A stretch of 64,000 nucleotides of DNA from Mannheimia glucosida (GCF_046267875.1 NZ_CP176502.1:744001-808000), one strand, 5' to 3'. Positions 7,832 to 17,009 are shown, counted from the first letter of the stretch. Numbers and translations are program-made. The notes: generated by a model from the sequence alone, not told the origin.

Positions 7832-7857
7832 CACCTCTTGTAGAAGGTTTATTTTCA

Positions 7858-9222
7858 ATGACAATTAAAACTCCTATTCAAGCCGTTCTTGCTTCAAACC
7901 AATATTTTTTAGATCGCCAAGATGCAATGGAATCAAACGTGCGTAGCTACCCACGTAAATTACCTTTTGCTTACCAAAAAGCACAAGGCGTTTGGGTAAC
8001 TGATGTTGAAGGCAACGAATACCTCGATTTCCTAGCAGGTGCAGGAACGCTTGCATTAGGTCATAACCACCCTAAATTAATCCAAGCAGTTAAAGATGTA
8101 TTAGACAGTGGTTTACCTTTACACTCGTTAGATATTACGACTCCGTTAAAAGATGCTTTTACGGAAGAATTACTCTCTTTCTTTCCAAAAGATAAATATA
8201 TCCTCCAATTTACTGGCCCGTCTGGTGCAGATGCTAACGAAGCGGCAATTAAATTAGCCAAAACCTACACTGGTCGTGGAAACGTAATTGCTTTCTCCGG
8301 TGGTTTCCACGGAATGACCCATGGTGCGTTATCGCTCACCGGTAATTTAAGTGCGAAAAATGCAGTACAAGGCTTAATGCCGGGCGTACAGTTTATGCCT
8401 TATCCGCACGAATACCGCTGTCCGTTTGGCATTGGTGGCGAAGCCGGTGCAAAAGCAGTTGAACATTATTTTGAGAACTTTATTGAAGATGTTGAAAGCG
8501 GCGTGGTAAAACCGGCAGCGGTGATCCTTGAAGCCATTCAAGGTGAAGGTGGTGTAGTGCCGGCTCCAATCAGCTTCTTACAAAAAGTGCGTGAAGTTAC
8601 TCAAAAACACGGCATCTTAATGATTGTGGACGAAGTTCAAGCCGGTTTCTGCCGTTCAGGGAAAATGTTTGCCTTTGAACACGCAGGCATTGAGCCGGAT
8701 ATCGTAGTAATGTCAAAAGCGATTGGTGGTAGCTTACCGCTTGCGGTATTAGCGATCAAAAAAGAGTTTGACGCTTGGCAACCGGCAGGTCATACCGGTA
8801 CATTCCGTGGTAACCAATTAGCAATGGCAACCGGCTATGTATCGCTTAAAATTATGCGTGAAGAGAATTTAGCGAAAAACGCACAAGAGCGTGGCGAATA
8901 CTTAACTAACGCATTACGTGAATTAAGCAAAGAATTACCTTGTATCGGCAATGTGCGTGGTAAAGGCTTAATGATGGGAATTGATATTGTTGATGAACGT
9001 CAGCCAAAAGATGCAACAGGTGCATACCCGCGTGATTGCGATTTAGCCGTTGCAATTCAAAAATACTGCTTTAAAAACAAATTGTTATTAGAGCGTGGCG
9101 GACGTGGCGGTAATGTGGTGCGTGTTCTTTGTGCCGTGAATATTACCCAAGCAGAATGTGAAGAGTTTATTAAACGCTTCAAGCAATCTGTTACCGAAGC
9201 AGTGAAAGCGGTGCGTGGTTAA
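7858..9222 (+). CDS. dat: L-2,4-diaminobutyrate:2-oxoglutarate aminotransferase
   Basis: A 454-residue class-III PLP aminotransferase, which makes L-2,4-diaminobutyrate from aspartate semialdehyde and glutamate. Key features: the early SNVRSYPRKLPFAYQKAQGVWV substrate-gate region (family-typical), GPSGADANEAAIKLAK for phosphate binding, IVDEVQAGFCRSGKMFAFEH with the cofactor Asp, VVMSKAIGGSLPLAV with the Schiff-base Lys, and HTGTFRGNQLA. It is homologous to H. influenzae Dat and paired with ddc downstream, the standard Pasteurellaceae/Acinetobacter route to 1,3-diaminopropane. AGAAGG precedes the ATG. Confidence 0.95.
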   Translation: MTIKTPIQAVLASNQYFLDRQDAMESNVRSYPRKLPFAYQKAQGVWVTDVEGNEYLDFLAGAGTLALGHNHPKLIQAVKDVLDSGLPLHSLDITTPLKDAFTEELLSFFPKDKYILQFTGPSGADANEAAIKLAKTYTGRGNVIAFSGGFHGMTHGALSLTGNLSAKNAVQGLMPGVQFMPYPHEYRCPFGIGGEAGAKAVEHYFENFIEDVESGVVKPAAVILEAIQGEGGVVPAPISFLQKVREVTQKHGILMIVDEVQAGFCRSGKMFAFEHAGIEPDIVVMSKAIGGSLPLAVLAIKKEFDAWQPAGHTGTFRGNQLAMATGYVSLKIMREENLAKNAQERGEYLTNALRELSKELPCIGNVRGKGLMMGIDIVDERQPKDATGAYPRDCDLAVAIQKYCFKNKLLLERGGRGGNVVRVLCAVNITQAECEEFIKRFKQSVTEAVKAVRG

Positions 9223-9233
9223 TAGTTAGAATG

Positions 9234-9293
9234 GTAGGGGCGAAACATTTTTCGCCCTAATGTAAAAAGGGGCGAATATTTATTCGCCCCTAC
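9234..9293 (+). repeat. Pair of GGGGCGAA palindromic intergenic repeats
   Basis: Two hairpins in tandem between dat and ddc: GTAGGGGCGAA..TTCGCCCTA (9234-9258) and GGGGCGAA..TTCGCCCC followed by TAC (9269-9293). The same core recurs at 27528-27547. They resemble REP-type short palindromes and could stabilise or end the dat transcript. Confidence 0.7.
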
Positions 9294-9311
9294 ACCAATA
9301 GGATAGAAATA

Positions 9312-10847
9312 ATGTCAAACCTAGAAAAACACAGACAATCCCTGTTCTGTAGCGATCCAAAATCGATTGCTGATTATGAATCGGCGATGAACAATGCGGT
9401 AAAAGCGGTTTCAGATTGGCTGAAAGAAGAAAAAATGTACACCGGTGGCTCAATTAAAGAGTTGCGTGCAAAAATCAACGGCTTTAACCCAACCCAAGCC
9501 GGTGTGGGCGTGCAAAAATCACTGGAACATTTGGTGGAAATTTTCTTAAAGCCAAGCCTCAAAGTTCACCACCCTCATTCTTTGGCCCACTTACATTGCC
9601 CGACAATGGTAACCAGCCAAATTGCAGAAGTGTTAATTAATGCCACCAACCAATCAATGGACTCTTGGGATCAAAGCCCGGCAGGTTCGATTATGGAAGA
9701 GCATTTAATTGACTGGCTACGTCAAAAAGTCGGCTATGGCAAAGGAACTTCAGGAGTCTTTACCTCAGGTGGTACGCAATCAAACCTGATGGGCGTATTA
9801 TTGGCTCGTGACTGGGCGATAGCGAACCATTGGAAAAAGGCAGACGGTTCAGAGTGGTCGGTGCAAGCCGACGGTATTCCTGCCGATGCAATGCAAAAAG
9901 TGAAAGTGGTTTGTTCGGAAAATGCTCACTTCTCTGTGCAAAAAAATATGGCAATGATGGGAATGGGTTTCCAATCAGTAGTGACTGTGCCGTCAAATGC
10001 CAATGCACAAATGGACGTTGAAGCCCTTGCGAAAACCTTAGCGGATTTAAAAGCCGAAGGCAAAATTGTGGCTTGTATCGTCGCAACCGCAGGCACGACC
10101 GATGCCGGTGCGATTGATGATTTAAAAGCGATCCGCAAATTAGCCGATGAACATCAGGCTTGGGTTCACGTTGATGCTGCTTGGGGTGGAGCATTATTGC
10201 TGTCGAAAGATTTCCGCCATTTCTTAGATGGCATTGAATTGACCGATTCGATTACCCTTGATTTCCACAAACATTTCTTCCAATCGATTTCATGTGGGGC
10301 GTTCTTATTAAAAGATGAAGCGAATTACCGCTTTATTGATTACAAGGCAGACTACCTGAACTCGGAATATGACGAAGAACACGGCGTACCGAATTTGGTG
10401 TCAAAATCATTACAAACTACCCGCCGTTTTGATGCGTTAAAATTATGGTTTACCGTTGAAGCCTTGGGCGAAAATCTATACGCTTCGATGATCGACCACG
10501 GGGTTTATCTTTCTAAAGAAGTGGAAGCCTACATTAATGCTACCGATGGCTTGGAAATGTTAGTGCCGGCACAATTTGCCTCAGTCTTATTCCGTGTTGT
10601 GCCACAAGGCTATCCGGCAGAGTTTGTGGATACCTTAAACCAAAATGTGGCAGATGAATTATTTGCTCGTGGCGAAGCGAATATCGGTGTGACCAAAGTC
10701 GGTGAGCATCAATCACTGAAAATGACTACCTTAAGTCCGATTGCAACACTTGAAAACGTAAAAGCATTATTAGCTCAGGTGTTGGCAGAAGCAGCTCGGA
10801 TTAAAGATTCAATTGTGAATGGGACTTATGTACCACCGATTGACTAA
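9312..10847 (+). CDS. ddc: L-2,4-diaminobutyrate decarboxylase
   Basis: A 511-residue group-II PLP decarboxylase that converts diaminobutyrate to 1,3-diaminopropane. Motifs: HLHCPTMVTSQIAEVLINATNQSMDSWDQSPAGS, TSGGTQSNLMGVLLARD, VHVDAAWGGALLLS and the Schiff-base segment DSITLDFHKHFFQSISCGAFL, all typical of the Ddc/glutamate decarboxylase superfamily. Length is normal. It follows dat after a short repeat-filled gap with GGATAGAA before its ATG. Diaminopropane can feed norspermidine synthesis, but no nspC-like gene lies in this window. Confidence 0.95.
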   Translation: MSNLEKHRQSLFCSDPKSIADYESAMNNAVKAVSDWLKEEKMYTGGSIKELRAKINGFNPTQAGVGVQKSLEHLVEIFLKPSLKVHHPHSLAHLHCPTMVTSQIAEVLINATNQSMDSWDQSPAGSIMEEHLIDWLRQKVGYGKGTSGVFTSGGTQSNLMGVLLARDWAIANHWKKADGSEWSVQADGIPADAMQKVKVVCSENAHFSVQKNMAMMGMGFQSVVTVPSNANAQMDVEALAKTLADLKAEGKIVACIVATAGTTDAGAIDDLKAIRKLADEHQAWVHVDAAWGGALLLSKDFRHFLDGIELTDSITLDFHKHFFQSISCGAFLLKDEANYRFIDYKADYLNSEYDEEHGVPNLVSKSLQTTRRFDALKLWFTVEALGENLYASMIDHGVYLSKEVEAYINATDGLEMLVPAQFASVLFRVVPQGYPAEFVDTLNQNVADELFARGEANIGVTKVGEHQSLKMTTLSPIATLENVKALLAQVLAEAARIKDSIVNGTYVPPID

Positions 10848-10862
10848 GTTATCCTAATGGTA

Positions 10863-10914
10863 CAAGCGGTTAAATTTACGTTATTGCAAAAAAACAGTAA
10901 AATTTAACCGCTTG
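10863..10914. terminator. Bidirectional terminator built from an inverted pair of uptake signal sequences
   Basis: CAAGCGGTTAAATTT (10863-10877) and its perfect complement (10900-10914) form a 15-bp stem between the convergent ddc and oxidoreductase genes. The arms contain the ACAAGCGGT DNA-uptake core in opposite orientations. Confidence 0.75.
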
Positions 10915-10915
10915 C

Positions 10916-11491
10916 TTATTTTAAGATTTCTCTACAAGATATTGAAACTTGTTGCAAAATGGTTGCATAATCGGTTTCTTTTAGTCCAATATTACCGAAA
11001 TAGTGCATTTTTACATCACGAATCCCACAGAACTCAAACAGCCCTTTTCCCAGCGTATGTTCAAATGCTGCTAAAAAGCCTTTTCGTTCATATTTTTCAT
11101 TGGAATTACCGAGCGTTACAAATTGTTGCATTTTTTTGCCGGTCAGCAAGCCGATACTTTCAATTTCCCCGTTACGATAGGCAAAGTCGTAACTTAATAC
11201 TCTGTCTAAATACCCTTTTAAAATTGCCGGAAAGCCCATCCACCAAAGCGGATAAATTAACGTAATCACATCAGCTTCACGCCAGTATTGATGTTCAATT
11301 GCCACATCTGCTTCATAGTGTTGGCTGAGTGTGCCTTGAAATTCAGCCCAGCCTAATATCGGCTTGAAGTTAAGTTGGTAGAGATCTCGCACAACCACCT
11401 TATTTGGAACGGAAGCTGCTATCGTTTTTTCCAAAATCGCATGGTTAAAGCTGGAGGGATTCGGGTGTGCGTAAATAATCAGGTGATTCAT
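10916..11491 (-). CDS. Flavodoxin-fold NAD(P)H:quinone oxidoreductase
   Basis: A 191-residue soluble protein of the Flavodoxin_2 family (KefF/MdaB/WrbA-like two-electron quinone reductases). It begins MNHLIIYAHPNPSSFNHAIL, the FMN/FAD phosphate-binding start; YPLWWMGFPAILKGYLDRVL is the flavin-binding signature and GLLTGKKMQQFVTLG follows. ATG 11491 is preferred over an upstream in-frame start because the family starts right at this hydrophobic strand. No kef potassium channel gene is adjacent, so the substrate is unknown. It is divergent from nap and shares that intergenic region, including the FNR box. Confidence 0.88.
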   Translation of the reverse strand: MNHLIIYAHPNPSSFNHAILEKTIAASVPNKVVVRDLYQLNFKPILGWAEFQGTLSQHYEADVAIEHQYWREADVITLIYPLWWMGFPAILKGYLDRVLSYDFAYRNGEIESIGLLTGKKMQQFVTLGNSNEKYERKGFLAAFEHTLGKGLFEFCGIRDVKMHYFGNIGLKETDYATILQQVSISCREILK

Positions 11492-11547
11492 AGCGTTTTC
11501 CTTTACTGTGTCGAGGCAGCTACTAGAAGATTTTAGCAAAACTTTCT

Positions 11548-11561
11548 TTGATGAAAATCAA
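11548..11561. promoter_or_regulatory. FNR box in the nap promoter region
   Basis: TTGATGAAAATCAA matches the TTGAT-N4-ATCAA consensus perfectly. It lies 106 bases before the napF start. Candidate -10 elements GATAAT (11625-11630) and TATTAT (11637-11642) would put it in an upstream class-I position. It also lies 57 bases from the divergent oxidoreductase start and could act there. Confidence 0.85.
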
Positions 11562-11666
11562 TGTTTTGGCGAATATACCGGCAAATACCCCGTTTGAGGA
11601 ATGAACGGTTTTAAGTGAACATTAGATAATTTAGCCTATTATAGTGATGAGTAAAAAGGTGTTTTC

Positions 11667-12215
11667 TTGACTGATTATCCTAATCAATCACTTCCTCGCC
11701 GTAGCTTTTTGCGAGGGCAATTTTTAGACTCGTTAAAAAGCCAAAAAGTCAGTCAGCAAGGGTATGAGCCGATTCGTCCGCCTTGGGCTAATTTAGCAAA
11801 TTTTTTAGAAAAATGCACCGCTTGCGGTAACTGTATTCAGGCTTGCGAAACCCAGATTATTGTAAAAGGTGCTGCGGGCTACCCCGAAATTGATTTTAGC
11901 CGTGGTGAATGTACCTTTTGTGAAAAATGCGTGCATTCTTGCGAGGCGGAGGTATTCCGAGCGGTTTCAGAACAGGCTTGGAGCCACAAAATTGAGATTC
12001 AAGCCGGCTGTTTATTAAAGCTGGGAACGGAATGCCGAAGCTGTGGTGATAGCTGTGAGATGAGAGTGATTCGTTTCCGCCCGAGCTTAGGCGGCATTGC
12101 CGAAATGGTATTAAATTTAGAAAGCTGTAATGGCTGTGGGGCTTGTTTGAGCGTTTGCCCGACAAGTGCGATAAAAATTCAGCCATTACAAATACAGGCA
12201 AACAGAGATGAGTGA
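11667..12215 (+). CDS. napF: NapF ferredoxin-type protein
   Basis: A 182-residue iron-sulphur protein of the nitrate reductase operon; NapF is cytoplasmic, binds NapA and helps its maturation. Three cysteine clusters are seen: CTACGNCIQAC, CTFCEKCVHSC and CNGCGACLSVCP, plus a CRSCGDSC-type segment, giving 4Fe-4S sites. The N-terminus has RRSFLRGQF, an RR motif typical of NapF. The start is a TTG at 11667 with AAAAGG before it; the only nearby ATG (11647) is out of frame and hits a stop. It overlaps napD by 8 bases. Confidence 0.93.
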   Translation: MTDYPNQSLPRRSFLRGQFLDSLKSQKVSQQGYEPIRPPWANLANFLEKCTACGNCIQACETQIIVKGAAGYPEIDFSRGECTFCEKCVHSCEAEVFRAVSEQAWSHKIEIQAGCLLKLGTECRSCGDSCEMRVIRFRPSLGGIAEMVLNLESCNGCGACLSVCPTSAIKIQPLQIQANRDE

Positions 12216-12474
12216 AAAATTATCCGAACAGGAAAACTGGTATGTATGCAGCCTCGTGGTGCAGGCAAAACCGGAAAAATTGGAAGAAGTAAAAGCCGAG
12301 ATTCTGAAGATTCCTCATACCGAAATTCACGGGGAGAAAACAGATGAAGGCAAATTGGTCGTGACGATCGAAAGCAATGTGCATTTAGCCCTTTCCGATC
12401 GAATCGATCAAGTAAGAGATATTAAAGGCGTGATTGTGGTGTCTTTAATTTCTAATTACATTGATGAACAGTGA
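12208..12474 (+). CDS. napD: NapD, chaperone for the NapA Tat signal peptide
   Basis: An 88-residue ferredoxin-fold protein that binds the twin-arginine signal peptide of NapA and holds back its export until the cofactor is in place. It carries the typical NWYVCSLVVQAKPEKLEEVKAEILKIPHTEIHG start and the late DQVRDIKGVIVVSLISNYID. It overlaps napF by 8 bases and lies 38 bases before napA. Confidence 0.94.
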   Translation: MSEKLSEQENWYVCSLVVQAKPEKLEEVKAEILKIPHTEIHGEKTDEGKLVVTIESNVHLALSDRIDQVRDIKGVIVVSLISNYIDEQ

Positions 12475-12512
12475 TTAATGATTATTTTTGAAGCCAAACG
12501 TGGGACATAGTT

Positions 12513-15011
12513 ATGGAACTCAATCGTAGAGATTTTATGAAAGCGAACGCCGCTGTGGCAGCTGCTGCAGCCGCAGGAATTATGATTCCTGTGAAAAACG
12601 TTCAGGCAGATGATACGGGTATTCGTTGGGATAAAGCCCCTTGTCGTTACTGTGGTACAGGTTGTAGCGTGCTGGTAGGAACGAAAGACGGACGAGTAGT
12701 CGCGACCCAAGGTGACCCGGATGCAGAAGTAAACCGTGGTTTAAACTGTATTAAAGGTTATTTCTTATCCAAAATGATGTACGGTGCAGACCGTATGCAA
12801 GAGCCAATGTTGCGTATGAAAGACGGCAAATTCGACAAGAACGGCGATTTCACGCCGGTTTCTTGGGAGCAAGCCTTTAGCATTATGGCGGAGAAGATCA
12901 AAACCATTATTAAAAATGACGGCCCGAATGCAGTAGGTATGTTCTCATCAGGTCAAACAACCATTTTTGAAGGTTATGCGAAAGTAAAACTTTGGAAAGG
13001 CGGTTTCCGTTCAAATACGATTGACCCAAATGCCCGCCATTGTATGGCGTCCGCTGCGGTTGCCTTTATGCGTACCTTTGGTATGGACGAGCCGATGGGC
13101 TGCTATAACGACATCGAAAAAACCGATGCGTTTGTGCTTTGGGGTTCAAATATGGCAGAAATGCACCCGATTTTATGGTCTCGTATTTCTGATCGCCGTT
13201 TATCAGACAACAAAGTGAAAGTGGTGGTAATGTCTACTTACGAACACCGTTCGTTTGAATTAGCCGATACACCGATTATCTTCAAACCACACTCAGATTT
13301 AGCAATCTTAAACTACATTGCTAACTACATTATCCAAAACGATAAAGTAAACTGGGATTTCGTGAACAAACACACCAAATTTAAACGTGGTGAAACCAAT
13401 ATCGGTTACGGTTTACGCCCTGAACACAAATTACAACAAAATACCAATGCGAAAACCGCCGGTAAAATGTATGACAGCGATTTTGAAGAGTTTAAGAAAA
13501 TCGTTGCCCCTTATACATTAGAAGAAGCACACCGTATTTCCGGTGTGCCGAAAGATCAGCTTGAAACATTAGCAAAATTATATGCAGATCCTAACCAAAA
13601 ATTAGTGTCGTTCTGGACGATGGGCTTTAACCAACATACCCGTGGTGTGTGGGTAAACCATATGATGTACAACGTCCATTTATTAACCGGTAAGATTGCG
13701 TTAGAAGGTTGCGGACCATTCTCACTCACCGGCCAGCCGTCAGCTTGTGGTACTGCCCGTGAAGTGGGTACATTTATTCACCGCTTACCGGCAGATATGG
13801 TGGTCACAAATCCGAAACACCGTGAGATTGTAGAGAAATCTTGGAAATTACCGGCAGGGGCAATTCCTGATGTACCGGGTTTCCACGCTACAGCACAAAG
13901 CCGTGCCTTAAAAGACGGCAAAATGAAATTCTTATGGCAGATGTGTACCAACAATATGCAGGGCGGTCCGAATATCAATGAAGAGATTTTCCCGGGCTGG
14001 CGTAACCCTGAAACCTTTATTGTGGTTTCAGATCCGTACCCATCTGTTTCAGCGGTGGCGGCCGACTTAATTCTTCCAACCTGTATGTGGGTGGAAAAAG
14101 AAGGGGCTTACGGTAACGCAGAACGCCGTACCCAATTCTGGCGTCAGCAAGTTAAAGGGCCGGCAAATGCCCGTTCAGATACTTGGCAGTTAGTGGAGTT
14201 CTCTAAATACTTCAAAGTAGAAGAAGTATGGCCGGAAGAGTTATTAGCCAAAGCACCTGAATTGCGTGGTAAAACTTTATACGAAATCCTTTACCGCAAC
14301 GGCAAAGTAGATAGCTATCAAGTACCAACTAACATTCCGGGCTATATGAATGATGAAGCAGATCACTTCGGTTACTACATTCAAAAAGGCTTATTTGAAG
14401 AGTATGCGGAATTTGGACGTGGTCACGGTCACGATTTAGCCGACTTTGACACCTACCACAAAGTACGTGGCTTACGTTGGCCGGTGGTAAAAGATGAGAA
14501 AACCGGCGAATACAAAGAAACTTTATGGCGTTACCGTGAAGGATATGACCCATACGTTAAAGCCGGTGAAGAAGTGGCATTCTATGGCAATGCGGACAAA
14601 AAAGCAGTGATTTTAGGTGTGCCATACGAGCCACCTGCGGAAGCACCGGACGAAGAATATGACTTATGGTTCTGTACCGGTCGAGTATTAGAGCATTGGC
14701 ACACCGGTACGATGACCCGTCGAGTACCGGAGTTACACAAAGCATTCCCAACCAACTTGGTTTGGATGCACCCAAATGATGCGAAAAAACGTGGCTTACG
14801 TCACGGCGATAAAGTGAAAGTGATTTCACGCCGTGGTGAATATGTATCGAACTTAGATACCCGTGGACGTAATAAATGTCCGGAAGGTTTGATTTACTCG
14901 ACTTTCTTCGATGCTGGTCAGTTAATCAACAAAGTGACACTTGATGCGACTGATCCAATTTCATTTGAAACCGACTTCAAAAAATGTGCGGTTAAAGTGG
15001 TGAAAGCTTAA
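12513..15011 (+). CDS. napA: Periplasmic nitrate reductase, molybdenum catalytic subunit
   Basis: An 832-residue bis-MGD molybdoenzyme reducing nitrate to nitrite. The Tat signal is clear: NRRDFMKANAAVAAAAAAG, with cleavage probably near VQA-DD (about residue 32). The 4Fe-4S site is CRYCGTGCSV plus a fourth Cys in NRGLNCIKGYF. The Mo-ligand Cys is in NARHCMASAAV. Length matches the family. It sits between napD and napG; a composite hairpin repeat (15020-15157) separates it from napG, so message levels may differ on the two sides. Confidence 0.98.
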   Translation: MELNRRDFMKANAAVAAAAAAGIMIPVKNVQADDTGIRWDKAPCRYCGTGCSVLVGTKDGRVVATQGDPDAEVNRGLNCIKGYFLSKMMYGADRMQEPMLRMKDGKFDKNGDFTPVSWEQAFSIMAEKIKTIIKNDGPNAVGMFSSGQTTIFEGYAKVKLWKGGFRSNTIDPNARHCMASAAVAFMRTFGMDEPMGCYNDIEKTDAFVLWGSNMAEMHPILWSRISDRRLSDNKVKVVVMSTYEHRSFELADTPIIFKPHSDLAILNYIANYIIQNDKVNWDFVNKHTKFKRGETNIGYGLRPEHKLQQNTNAKTAGKMYDSDFEEFKKIVAPYTLEEAHRISGVPKDQLETLAKLYADPNQKLVSFWTMGFNQHTRGVWVNHMMYNVHLLTGKIALEGCGPFSLTGQPSACGTAREVGTFIHRLPADMVVTNPKHREIVEKSWKLPAGAIPDVPGFHATAQSRALKDGKMKFLWQMCTNNMQGGPNINEEIFPGWRNPETFIVVSDPYPSVSAVAADLILPTCMWVEKEGAYGNAERRTQFWRQQVKGPANARSDTWQLVEFSKYFKVEEVWPEELLAKAPELRGKTLYEILYRNGKVDSYQVPTNIPGYMNDEADHFGYYIQKGLFEEYAEFGRGHGHDLADFDTYHKVRGLRWPVVKDEKTGEYKETLWRYREGYDPYVKAGEEVAFYGNADKKAVILGVPYEPPAEAPDEEYDLWFCTGRVLEHWHTGTMTRRVPELHKAFPTNLVWMHPNDAKKRGLRHGDKVKVISRRGEYVSNLDTRGRNKCPEGLIYSTFFDAGQLINKVTLDATDPISFETDFKKCAVKVVKA

Positions 15012-15019
15012 TAAACGCA

Positions 15020-15157
15020 CTCTCCCCCTTGATGGGGGAGAGACAGCATAAATTGCGTTCAGCAATTTATGCAGAGAGAGGGTGGAGTTATTCCCCTCTC
15101 CCTGATTTAACTTCTGAACGAAGTTAAATCTGTCCCTCTCCCACAAGGGGAGAGGGT
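15020..15157. repeat. Composite inverted-repeat element, copy 1 (napA-napG gap)
   Basis: Four hairpins in a row: CTCTCCCCC/GGGGGAGAG (15020-15042); GCATAAATTGC/GCAATTTATGC around the loop GTTCA (15046-15072); GATTTAACTTC/GAAGTTAAATC around TGAAC (15104-15130); CCCTCTCCC/GGGAGAGGG (about 15134-15156). The two halves are roughly inverted copies of each other. A second copy at 34173-34340 keeps the layout, the G+C-rich hairpins and the loop GTTCA but has different variable arms. Confidence 0.8.
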
Positions 15158-15164
15158 GATATAA

Positions 15165-15207
15165 CAAGCGGTCAAATTTGCAAATTTTTTTACAAAAACG
15201 ACCGCTT
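15165..15207. repeat. Inverted pair of uptake signal cores before napG
   Basis: AAGCGGTC (15166-15173) and GACCGCTT (15200-15207) face each other 18 bases upstream of the napG start. Because it lies inside the nap operon, it may act as a partial terminator or RNA stabiliser rather than an operon end. Confidence 0.55.
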
Positions 15208-15225
15208 ACCTAAGAGGAACCCACA

Positions 15226-16131
15226 ATGAAAATGGATCCAAATCGTCGCCAGTTTTTAAAAAATGCAACCCGTACCGCAGCTGGTGTTTGCGGTGTGGGA
15301 ATCATTTTAGGGCTACAGCAACAACAAAGTTTTGCCCGCCAAGGGGTGGCGTTGCGTCCACCGGGTGCATTGCCGGAGCAAGATTTCCTGAGTGCTTGCA
15401 CCCGTTGCGGACAATGTGTGCAGGCTTGTCCTTACGATATGTTGCATTTGGCATCGCTTATTTCTCCAGTGGAAGCCGGCACACCATACTTTATCGCACG
15501 GGATAAGCCTTGCGAAATGTGCGTGGATATTCCCTGTATGAATGCTTGCCCAACTGGGGCATTAAGCGAAGAGCTAAAAGACATTGACGATGCACGAATG
15601 GGGCTTGCGGTGTTGCTCGACCACGAAACTTGTCTTAACTGGCAAGGCTTGCGTTGTGACGTGTGTTACCGTGTTTGTCCGTTAATCGACAAAGCGATTA
15701 CTCTTGAGAAAGTGCATAACGACCGTACCTCGATTCACGCCAAACTGATTCCGACCGTGCATTCTGATGCTTGCACCGGTTGCGGTAAATGTGAACAGGC
15801 TTGCGTATTGGAAGAGGCAGCGATCAAAGTGTTACCGATGGATTTAGCCAAAGGCTTGCTCGGTCGTCACTATCGTTTAGGCTGGCAAGAGAAACAAAAT
15901 GCAGGTAAATCGCTGATTGAAGATGTTCACCCAGAGGGTTTACGCCCAGCTTATGATGCTAGAATGCCGGAAGGCTTACACGAACCGGTGTATCAGCATA
16001 TGGAAGTGAAGCCGGGAGCGAAAGTAGCAACGCCAAGTCGGGCGACACAAAATTATGTACCGAACTCTACGACGGTGGAAGCTCCGGAGCATTTCCCTGA
16101 TTTAGACTTGAATCTCAAGGGGGTGAAATAA
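15226..16131 (+). CDS. napG: NapG, periplasmic quinol dehydrogenase ferredoxin
   Basis: A 301-residue Tat-exported iron-sulphur protein. Signal: NRRQFLKNATRTAAGVCGVGIILG. Four cysteine groups follow: CTRCGQCVQACPYDM, CEMCVDIPCMNACPTGA, CDVCYRVCP and CTGCGKCEQACV, consistent with four 4Fe-4S clusters. With NapH it passes electrons from quinol to NapC/NapB/NapA. AAGAGGAA lies before the ATG; the stop overlaps the napH start by one base (TAATG). Confidence 0.95.
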   Translation: MKMDPNRRQFLKNATRTAAGVCGVGIILGLQQQQSFARQGVALRPPGALPEQDFLSACTRCGQCVQACPYDMLHLASLISPVEAGTPYFIARDKPCEMCVDIPCMNACPTGALSEELKDIDDARMGLAVLLDHETCLNWQGLRCDVCYRVCPLIDKAITLEKVHNDRTSIHAKLIPTVHSDACTGCGKCEQACVLEEAAIKVLPMDLAKGLLGRHYRLGWQEKQNAGKSLIEDVHPEGLRPAYDARMPEGLHEPVYQHMEVKPGAKVATPSRATQNYVPNSTTVEAPEHFPDLDLNLKGVK

Positions 16132-17009
16132 TGGCAGCCAATTCCCCAAAAAATGCGGGCTTAGAGGCTCGTCAGAAACTAGGTTGGTGGCACGCTTACC
16201 GCTTTTTGATTTTAAGACGCTTAAGCCAACTCAGCATTATTTTGATGTTTTTAAGCGGCCCACTTTGGAATATCTGGATTTTAAAAGGAAACTACAGCGG
16301 GAGCTTATTACTAGATACCGTGCCGATGACAGATCCATTAATGGCTGCTGAAGTGTTGGCAACCGGCTATCGTCCTGAATGGACGGTATTGGTTGGGGCG
16401 TTAATTATGGTGGCATTTTACGGCATTGTCGGTAGTAAGCTGTTTTGTAGTTGGGTCTGCCCGATGAATATAGTAACAGATACTGCCGCTTGGTTAAGAC
16501 GTAAACTCGGCATTCGCCAAAGTGCTAAAATTCCACGCAATTTACGCTATGTAATTTTGGCAGTTATTTTAGTCGGTAGTGCAATTTCCGGCACGCTATT
16601 GTGGGAGTGGATCAACCCTGTTGCGGCTCTCGGTCGGGTGTTTGTATTCGGTTTAGGGGCAACGCTCTGGTTGGTTTTAGTGGTGTTCTTGTTTGACTTA
16701 TTGGTGGCAGAGCACGGCTGGTGCGGTCATCTTTGCCCGATTGGGGCAACTTATGCCTTAATTGGGGCGAAAAGCCTGATTAAAGTCAAAGTGGTAGATC
16801 GTAACCGTTGTGATAATTGTATGGATTGTTACAACGTTTGCCCGGAACCCCAAGTGTTGCGTGTGCCACTACACGGTAAACCGGAGGAAAGCACGATTAT
16901 CTTATCTAAAGATTGCATTACCTGCGGACGTTGTATTGATGTTTGTGCCGAAAATGTGTTTGCCTTCGGAAGTCGTTTTCAAGGCAGTATTGATGTGAAA
17001 AATATTTAA
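16131..17009 (+). CDS. napH: NapH, membrane quinol dehydrogenase component
   Basis: A 292-residue inner-membrane protein with four hydrophobic segments (roughly residues 30-50, 80-105, 135-160, 170-195), cytoplasmic CxxxCP motifs (FCSWVCPMNI and WCGHLCPIG) and a C-terminal double ferredoxin domain (CDNCMDCYNVCPEP and CITCGRCIDVC). This is the standard NapH design; it oxidises quinol and partners NapG. Confidence 0.95.
   Translation: MAANSPKNAGLEARQKLGWWHAYRFLILRRLSQLSIILMFLSGPLWNIWILKGNYSGSLLLDTVPMTDPLMAAEVLATGYRPEWTVLVGALIMVAFYGIVGSKLFCSWVCPMNIVTDTAAWLRRKLGIRQSAKIPRNLRYVILAVILVGSAISGTLLWEWINPVAALGRVFVFGLGATLWLVLVVFLFDLLVAEHGWCGHLCPIGATYALIGAKSLIKVKVVDRNRCDNCMDCYNVCPEPQVLRVPLHGKPEESTIILSKDCITCGRCIDVCAENVFAFGSRFQGSIDVKNI

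Noticed and set aside
7767..7868. A 33-codon frame in the dat leader starting MASILLGIESLGF
   Set aside because: No ribosome site, it runs out of frame into dat, and it has no runs of a regulatory amino acid; the hairpins explain the sequence better.
12456..15167. Minus-strand open frames under napA and the nap repeats
   Set aside because: They lie opposite genes with complete conserved motifs and have no start signals or recognisable domains.
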